This document shows positions 6,312-10,209 of a stretch of 10,209 nt of DNA, in pieces (within the stretch, counting starts at the first letter, position 1; the number at the start of each line of letters is the position of its first letter). The translations under genes and the position numbers were made by a program. Where the stretch lies: NCBI GenBank assembly GCA_050480245.1, contig JBCNEQ010000082.1. One strand, written 5' to 3'. The stretch is from Anoxybacillus sp050480245 (GTDB lineage: Bacteria; Bacillota; Bacilli; Bacillales; Anoxybacillaceae). Under the pieces are notes generated by a model, which made no database searches, was not told the DNA's origin, and saw only the letters and a program-made list of their open reading frames with translations.

Positions 6312-6341
6312 ACCTCCCGTTTATGAGCGGGAGGTTTTTTT
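6311..6341 (+). terminator. Intrinsic terminator of rex
   Basis: AACCTCCCG (6311-6319) pairs perfectly with CGGGAGGTT (6328-6336) around an eight-base loop, and seven Ts follow at 6335-6341. The first base is the last base of the rex stop codon. On the minus strand the same hairpin has only a weak tail (TATTCATTT), so it may be a poorer terminator for ydiK. Confidence 0.88.
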
Positions 6342-6494
6342 CAATAAAGAGCGAATAGCTGTGCCAAAATCAAATGTTGCAATTAAGATGAACAACATTG
6401 TTGTTACGTCCCAAATGCCGTCATCAGCACTATCCACAGCAAAATAAGTAAATAAAATGCCCATCAGAAAGTAAAACAACGGTTCTGACTTCAT
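6321..6494 (-). CDS. ydiK: Small membrane protein YdiK (DUF4305-like)
   Basis: This protein of 57 residues has two predicted membrane segments, about 6-20 (LFYFLMGILFTYFAV) and 33-50 (TTMLFILIATFDFGTAI), joined by an acidic loop with DSADDGIWD. It ends in a basic tail, KKTSRS. Size and position match B. subtilis YdiK, whose function is unknown. The ATG at 6494 is chosen because GGAGG lies eight bases upstream and the codon overlaps the ydiL stop as ATGA; an upstream in-frame start at 6509 lacks a ribosome binding site. The final codons and the stop lie inside the rex terminator hairpin. Cotranslation with ydiL suggests a shared membrane role, which is inference. Confidence 0.8.
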   Translation of the reverse strand: MKSEPLFYFLMGILFTYFAVDSADDGIWDVTTMLFILIATFDFGTAIRSLLKKTSRS

Positions 6495-7228
6495 AAAAAC
6501 AGCCTCCAAATCACGAATTGCATTTGTTCTGCTTCGCGCATCATTTTTTCAATTTCCTCAGCAAATAATGTTTGAATAGCAACAACAAATGTATTCATCA
6601 GCACGTGTGCCACAATAGGTACGAGAATGCGCTTTGTTTTAACATATAAAAAGGCGAATACAAATCCCATCGTTGCATAAAGAAGCAAATGCTCGAACTC
6701 TAAATGAACAACCGCAAATAAAAGTGAGCTGACAAGCGCTGATAAGAAAAAGTTATATTTTTGGTACAACGCCCCAAAAATAATTTTTCGGAAGATGATT
6801 TCTTCCAAGATTGGTCCAACGATCGAAGTGACAAGCATAAGTGCTGGTGTGAGCTTTACCATTTCGACGATGCGTCGTGTGTTTTCGGATCCCATTTCGA
6901 CGCCAAATATGCGCATTTCAATATTTGCAGCAACGCCTTGAGCAAAAAGGGCAAGGAAAAAGCCTCCAATGCCCCAAATGATGGACGATCCTATTGACGC
7001 TTGGTGGCGATCATACGAGTATTTCATATCTTCTCTCATGAAATAAAGAACGAGAAAAAGGGCAATCGAAAAACTAATGACAGCCCAATAGCCTGAGGCG
7101 ATCGATAAAGCTACTTCTTTATTTGATGCGTTAATAAATCCGCTATGTGTGAGCACAGGAACGCCAATTAAACTGGATAGCTGCATGGCAATGTATGTAA
7201 TGATGACATACCAATATTGCTTTTTCAC
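6491..7228 (-). CDS. ydiL: CPBP-family intramembrane protease-like protein YdiL
   Basis: This 245-residue polytopic membrane protein belongs to the CPBP (CAAX protease and bacteriocin-processing, Rce1/ABI) family. All three conserved intramembrane motifs are intact: EEIIFR (Glu142, Glu143, Arg147), FAVVH (Phe171, His175) and HVLMN (His208, Asn212). They would form a glutamate/histidine catalytic centre. Hydrophobic stretches are seen near 5-27, 40-63, 80-103, 128-140, 160-176, 182-196 and 201-222. Substrates of this family in bacilli are largely unknown; some relatives give bacteriocin self-immunity. The start is GTG with AAGGGG (plus 7236-7241) just upstream. It heads a two-gene unit with ydiK and is divergent from groES. 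The name follows B. subtilis gene order and motif match. Confidence 0.9.
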   Translation of the reverse strand: MKKQYWYVIITYIAMQLSSLIGVPVLTHSGFINASNKEVALSIASGYWAVISFSIALFLVLYFMREDMKYSYDRHQASIGSSIIWGIGGFFLALFAQGVAANIEMRIFGVEMGSENTRRIVEMVKLTPALMLVTSIVGPILEEIIFRKIIFGALYQKYNFFLSALVSSLLFAVVHLEFEHLLLYATMGFVFAFLYVKTKRILVPIVAHVLMNTFVVAIQTLFAEEIEKMMREAEQMQFVIWRLFL

Positions 7229-7264
7229 GCGTTCAACCCCTTTTTACAAAGTGAATACTTTTTT

Positions 7265-7275
7265 ATTCTATCATA
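7265..7275 (-). promoter_or_regulatory. Candidate extended -10 promoter of ydiL-ydiK
   Basis: On the minus strand the sequence reads TATGATAGAAT: a TAGAAT -10 (plus 7265-7270) preceded by TG one base away, the extended -10 signature. No good -35 is seen 16-18 bases upstream, which extended -10 promoters tolerate. The distance to the GTG is about 35 bases. Confidence 0.45.
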
Positions 7276-7351
7276 TTTTTTGCATGAATTTCGAAAGAAA
7301 AGACATAATGTAAAGAGGGAATCATTTAATGAAAAATTTTTAACTCCCTAC

Positions 7352-7383
7352 TTGCAAAATTGAAAAAAGTTCATTAATATAAT
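7352..7383 (+). promoter_or_regulatory. groESL sigma-A promoter
   Basis: A TTGCAA -35 (7352-7357) can be paired with TAATAT (7375-7380) at 17 bases. The overlapping perfect TATAAT (7378-7383) is 20 bases away. Either choice puts the start at about 7387-7391, at the edge of the CIRCE operator, as in other HrcA-controlled operons. Confidence 0.65.
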
Positions 7384-7390
7384 AAGTGTG

Positions 7391-7417
7391 TTAGCACTCA
7401 ATAAGAATGAGTGCTAA
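7391..7417. promoter_or_regulatory. CIRCE operator (HrcA binding site)
   Basis: The canonical inverted repeat TTAGCACTC (7391-7399), nine bases, GAGTGCTAA (7409-7417) is a perfect match to consensus. HrcA bound here represses groESL until heat shock titrates GroEL away from HrcA maturation. It lies at or just after the transcription start and about 40 bases before the groES start. Confidence 0.97.
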
Positions 7418-7454
7418 TAACAGAACGAAAATCTAATTAAGGAGGTCGTTTGCC

Positions 7455-7739
7455 GTGTTGAAGCCACTAGGTGATCGTATTGTCATTGAATTAATTCAAA
7501 CTGAAGAAAAAACAGCGAGCGGAATTGTCTTACCAGACACAGCAAAAGAAAAACCACAAGAAGGAAAAGTTGTGGCAGTTGGTTCAGGTCGCGTTCTTGA
7601 TAATGGTGAGCGCGTAGCTCCAGAAGTGAGCGTGGGCGACCGCATCATCTTCTCAAAATATGCGGGTACAGAAGTAAAATATGATGGAAAAGAATACTTA
7701 ATTTTGCGTGAAAGTGACATTTTAGCTGTGATTGGTTAA
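7455..7739 (+). CDS. groES: Co-chaperonin GroES (Hsp10)
   Basis: The protein has 94 residues, the same length as B. subtilis GroES and nearly identical in sequence. It forms the heptameric lid of the GroEL folding chamber in the cytoplasm. The mobile loop EEKTASGIVLPDTAKEK (17-33), with the GroEL-contacting IVL tripeptide at 24-26, is present, as are the KYAGTEVKYDGKEYLIL strands and the ILAVIG terminus. The start is GTG followed by a TTG codon. An AAGGAGGT ribosome binding site (7439-7446), a near-perfect anti-16S match, stands eight bases upstream. It is the first gene of the CIRCE-controlled operon, 69 bases ahead of groEL. Confidence 0.97.
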   Translation: MLKPLGDRIVIELIQTEEKTASGIVLPDTAKEKPQEGKVVAVGSGRVLDNGERVAPEVSVGDRIIFSKYAGTEVKYDGKEYLILRESDILAVIG

Positions 7740-7808
7740 TCGTTCGCCTGATAACATATAAAGCACATAAAAATACTTAACTAAAATTTCATCAAGGGGG
7801 TAAGATGT

Positions 7809-9425
7809 ATGGCAAAAGAAATTAAATTCAGTGAAGAAGCTCGTCGTGCGATGTTACGCGGTGTAGATAAATTAGCTGATGCAGTAAAAGTAACATTAGG
7901 TCCAAAAGGTCGTAACGTTGTATTAGAGAAAAAGTTCGGTTCTCCATTAATTACAAATGACGGTGTAACGATCGCAAAAGAAATTGAATTAGAAGATCCG
8001 TTTGAAAATATGGGTGCAAAGCTTGTTGCGGAAGTAGCAAGCAAAACAAATGATGTTGCTGGTGACGGTACAACAACAGCGACTGTATTAGCACAAGCGA
8101 TGATTCGCGAAGGGTTGAAAAACGTAACAGCTGGCGCGAACCCAATGGGCATTCGCAAAGGTATTGAAAAAGCTGTTGCGGTCGCTGTGGAAGAATTAAA
8201 AGCGATCTCTAAACCAATCGAAGGTAAAGACTCTATCGCTCAAGTTGCAGCTATTTCTGCGGCTGACGAAGAAGTTGGTCAATTAATCGCAGAAGCAATG
8301 GAACGCGTTGGTAAAGACGGTGTCATTACATTAGAAGAGTCTAAAGGTTTCACAACAGAATTAGATGTTGTGGAAGGTATGCAGTTTGACCGCGGTTATG
8401 TATCTCCATACATGATCACAGACTCTGATAAAATGGAAGCTGTATTAGATAATCCATACATCTTAATTACAGATAAAAAAGTTTCAAGCATTCAAGAACT
8501 TCTTCCTGTATTAGAGCAAGTTGTTCAACAAGGCAAACCATTGTTAATCATTGCTGAAGATGTAGAAGGTGAAGCGCTTGCTACATTAGTTGTAAACAAA
8601 CTTCGCGGTACATTCACAGCTGTTGCAGTTAAAGCGCCTGGCTTTGGTGACCGTCGTAAAGCGATGCTTCAAGATATTGCGATTTTAACAGGCGGTGAAG
8701 TCATCACAGAAGAGTTAGGTCGCGAGTTAAAATCAACAACAATTGCTTCACTTGGTCGTGCAGCGAAAGTTGTTGTAACAAAAGAACATACAACAATTGT
8801 TGGTGGCGCTGGCCGTGCGGAAGACATTCAAGCACGCATCAACCAAATTCGTGCTCAATTAGAAGAAACTACTTCTGAATTTGATCGCGAAAAATTACAA
8901 GAGCGCTTAGCGAAATTAGCTGGTGGCGTTGCGGTAATCAAAGTTGGTGCTGCAACAGAAACAGAATTGAAAGAGCGCAAATTACGCATTGAAGACGCAT
9001 TGAACGCAACACGTGCGGCAGTTGAAGAAGGTATTGTTGCCGGCGGTGGTACAGCGTTAATGAACGTATACAACAAAGTTGCAGCGATCGAAGCTGAAGG
9101 CGACGAAGCAACTGGTGTGAAAATCGTTCTTCGTGCAATTGAAGAGCCAGTTCGTCAAATCGCGCAAAACGCTGGTTTAGAAGGCTCTGTCATCGTTGAA
9201 CGTTTAAAAACAGAAAAAGCTGGTGTTGGTTTCAACGCAGCAACTGGCGAGTGGGTTGATATGATTGAAGCTGGTATCGTTGACCCAACAAAAGTAACTC
9301 GCTCTGCACTTCAAAACGCAGCGTCTGTTGCCGCTATGTTCTTAACAACTGAGGCAGTTGTTGCTGACAAACCAGAAGAAAACAAAAACACACCAGGCAT
9401 GCCAGACATGGGCGGCATGATGTAA
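7809..9425 (+). CDS. groEL: Chaperonin GroEL (Hsp60)
   Basis: This 538-residue, full-length group I chaperonin assembles into double heptameric rings that fold client proteins in ATP-driven cycles with GroES. ATP-binding motifs LGPKGRNV (30-37), NDGVTIAKEIELEDPFENMGA (50-70) and GDGTTT (85-90) are intact. The apical substrate-binding region (about 190-375) and the second equatorial half, with GGGTALMN, are complete. The disordered tail ends PGMPDMGGMM, a shortened GGM repeat. AAGGGGG (7794-7800) is eight bases before the ATG. An in-frame shift to the ATG at 7805 is impossible because it is in another frame. It is coregulated with groES by CIRCE and HrcA, and a long terminator follows. Confidence 0.98.
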   Translation: MAKEIKFSEEARRAMLRGVDKLADAVKVTLGPKGRNVVLEKKFGSPLITNDGVTIAKEIELEDPFENMGAKLVAEVASKTNDVAGDGTTTATVLAQAMIREGLKNVTAGANPMGIRKGIEKAVAVAVEELKAISKPIEGKDSIAQVAAISAADEEVGQLIAEAMERVGKDGVITLEESKGFTTELDVVEGMQFDRGYVSPYMITDSDKMEAVLDNPYILITDKKVSSIQELLPVLEQVVQQGKPLLIIAEDVEGEALATLVVNKLRGTFTAVAVKAPGFGDRRKAMLQDIAILTGGEVITEELGRELKSTTIASLGRAAKVVVTKEHTTIVGGAGRAEDIQARINQIRAQLEETTSEFDREKLQERLAKLAGGVAVIKVGAATETELKERKLRIEDALNATRAAVEEGIVAGGGTALMNVYNKVAAIEAEGDEATGVKIVLRAIEEPVRQIAQNAGLEGSVIVERLKTEKAGVGFNAATGEWVDMIEAGIVDPTKVTRSALQNAASVAAMFLTTEAVVADKPEENKNTPGMPDMGGMM

Positions 9426-9467
9426 TAAGAAAGAGAACTAGTCGCAGAAACAAATATATTCAATCGT

Positions 9468-9502
9468 AAGGGCTACTTCCTTAAAGGAGGTAGTCCTTTT
9501 TT
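9468..9502 (+). terminator. groESL terminator, 13-pair hairpin
   Basis: AAGGGCTACTTCC (9468-9480) pairs with GGAGGTAGTCCTT (9486-9498), thirteen pairs including two G-T, with a five-base TTAAA loop. A six-T tract follows at 9497-9502. The right arm also contains AAAGGAGG (9483-9490), a ribosome binding site for the integrase remnant that starts directly afterwards. Confidence 0.9.
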
Positions 9503-9617
9503 GTTGCTCAAATTTGCATATCAAGATTTTTTGGAAGATCGGAAATTCAAAAATACAACAAAAACGAACATAAGGAATTATGAAATTATATTAGGTGAAA
9601 CCTGTGGTGCTAGTTGA
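9501..9617 (+). pseudogene. Tyrosine recombinase (integrase) N-terminal remnant
   Basis: Reading from TTG at 9501 (or 9504) gives 38 codons ending at TGA 9615-9617. They include FAYQDFLEDRKFKNTTKTNI followed by RNYEIILGE. This is the pattern of the N-terminal SAM-like, arm/core-binding domain of XerC/phage-type tyrosine recombinases (xxFLxDRxxKNxSxxTIxxYxxxL). The catalytic domain with its R-H-R-Y residues is absent, so the gene is only a stub. A GGAGG Shine-Dalgarno sequence lies 10-13 bases upstream inside the groEL terminator. The homologous stretch seems to end near 9600, where the toxin-like sequence takes over. The assignment rests on about 30 residues and is moderate. Confidence 0.6.
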
Positions 9618-10209
9618 GTCTTAACGCTTGTTGTTGGTCAATTTAAAGACGCATATAATCTTGTCAATACTTTATTTAATCCTAATGCTACTGCTAAAGA
9701 AGTTGGATTAGCATTATTTGCATTCATACCTGTTATTGGAGACTTAAAAGACTTAAAAAATATTGGGAAAGCAGTCGATGTAATCAAATCGACGGTAAGA
9801 AAAGGAACAGATAAAATTGATGATGCTGTAATAAGTCATATATCAAAAAATATTAGGGAGATTAGTGTACCAGATCTTTTATTATACTCAGAAAAAGTAG
9901 GAGGACATACTATATCAAAACATATATCATTATCTGATTCAGAAATGGTTAAAAGAGCGGCACAACAAAAAGTAGATGTTACATCTTACACTAATCAAAG
10001 TACCGCAATTAAAGTGATAAAAAGTGCATTATCTCAGAATGCAACTAAAATATCAGAGTGGTTATTAGATCCCAACTCTAAAAATACACTTAATTTAAAT
10101 CATGAAATGGGTTATGCTATTGGAAAAGGGTATAAAAGTGGGGGAACAGCATTAAAAACTAACTTGGATACGGCATTTATTCAGTTGAAATGTTAAAGCC
10201 GATGATAAA
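9618..10209 (+). pseudogene. RNase A-like polymorphic toxin C-terminal fragment (CdiA-CT type)
   Basis: The frame is open from 9618 to a TAA at 10194-10196 (192 codons) but has no ATG, GTG or TTG until codon 110 (9945), so it is a 3' fragment of a larger gene. Codons 1-57 form a hydrophobic, glycine-rich segment (GLALFAFIPVIGDLKDLKNI at 30-49) like the pretoxin region of secreted polymorphic toxins. From about codon 86 it fits the bacterial RNase A-like CdiA-CT domain: LLLYSEKVGGHTISKHISLS with His97 and His102, then VTSYTNQSTAIKVIKSALSQ and KISEWLLD. Family members end in a TAYP-type strand. Here the frame stops at LKC, but reading one base later gives VKADDK to the window edge, so a one-base frameshift near 10191 is likely. 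It is AT-rich relative to groEL. The immunity gene, if any, is beyond the window. Confidence 0.65.

Noticed and set aside
6495..6509. Longer ydiK starting at 6509
   Set aside because: The start at 6494 has GGAGG eight bases upstream and the ATGA overlap with ydiL. The upstream codon has no ribosome binding site of its own.
9615..9617. Recoding of the TGA to give an integrase-toxin fusion
   Set aside because: No selenocysteine-type hairpin or read-through context is visible, and the two halves belong to unrelated families. Decay and rearrangement explain it better.
9945..10196. Stand-alone 83-residue gene from the ATG at 9945
   Set aside because: No ribosome binding site precedes it, and the same frame carries clear domain sequence, including the GGHTISKH motif, for 109 codons upstream. 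The ATG is an internal methionine of the toxin domain.

Overview
The window looks like chromosomal DNA of a Bacillaceae species, most likely of the Anoxybacillus/Geobacillus group. Three things point there. The gene order is that of the Bacillus subtilis ydiB-groEL neighbourhood. The proteins read as close relatives of their B. subtilis counterparts (Rex and GroES almost residue for residue). A CIRCE operator precedes groES, as in Firmicutes. This assignment comes from recognition, not from a database search.

Layout. Bases 1-560 are the tail of an rRNA operon: a probable 23S-5S spacer carrying a good sigma-A-type promoter, a 5S rRNA gene and an initiator tRNA-fMet, followed by two hairpins with T-runs. 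Bases 645-3257 are a tightly overlapping plus-strand operon, tsaE-tsaB-rimI-tsaD, which encodes three proteins of the bacterial t6A37 tRNA-modification machinery plus the RimI acetyltransferase. Bases 3258-3552 form a convergent intergenic region. It is closed by a terminator at each end and packed with DnaA boxes (six perfect TTWTNCACA matches and four one-mismatch sites). Bases 3553-5448 (minus) encode an ABC-F translation factor, YdiF. It is divergent from rex (5676-6311, plus), the NADH/NAD+-sensing repressor. The shared upstream region has overlapping candidate promoters, a cre-like CcpA site and a possible 18-residue leader peptide with a strong ribosome binding site. Bases 6321-7228 (minus) carry ydiL (a CPBP/CAAX-protease-like membrane protein) and ydiK (a small membrane protein), overlapping by ATGA. 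Bases 7352-9502 hold the CIRCE-controlled groES-groEL chaperonin operon and its terminator.

After the groEL terminator the character changes to AT-rich accessory DNA. First comes a 38-codon remnant of a tyrosine recombinase N-terminal domain. Immediately after it, in the same frame but past a TGA, lies the C-terminal part of a polymorphic toxin: a hydrophobic pretoxin segment followed by a domain matching the bacterial RNase A-like CdiA-CT family (GGHTISKH motif). This toxin piece has no start codon for its first 109 codons and seems to carry a one-base frameshift just before the window ends. It is therefore a decayed gene or an orphan toxin cassette.

Most of the window is conserved housekeeping: translation fidelity (t6A, fMet-tRNA, 5S, ABC-F), redox control and protein folding. 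The parts that deserve a second look are the DnaA-box cluster, the rex leader and the integrase/toxin debris downstream of groEL.
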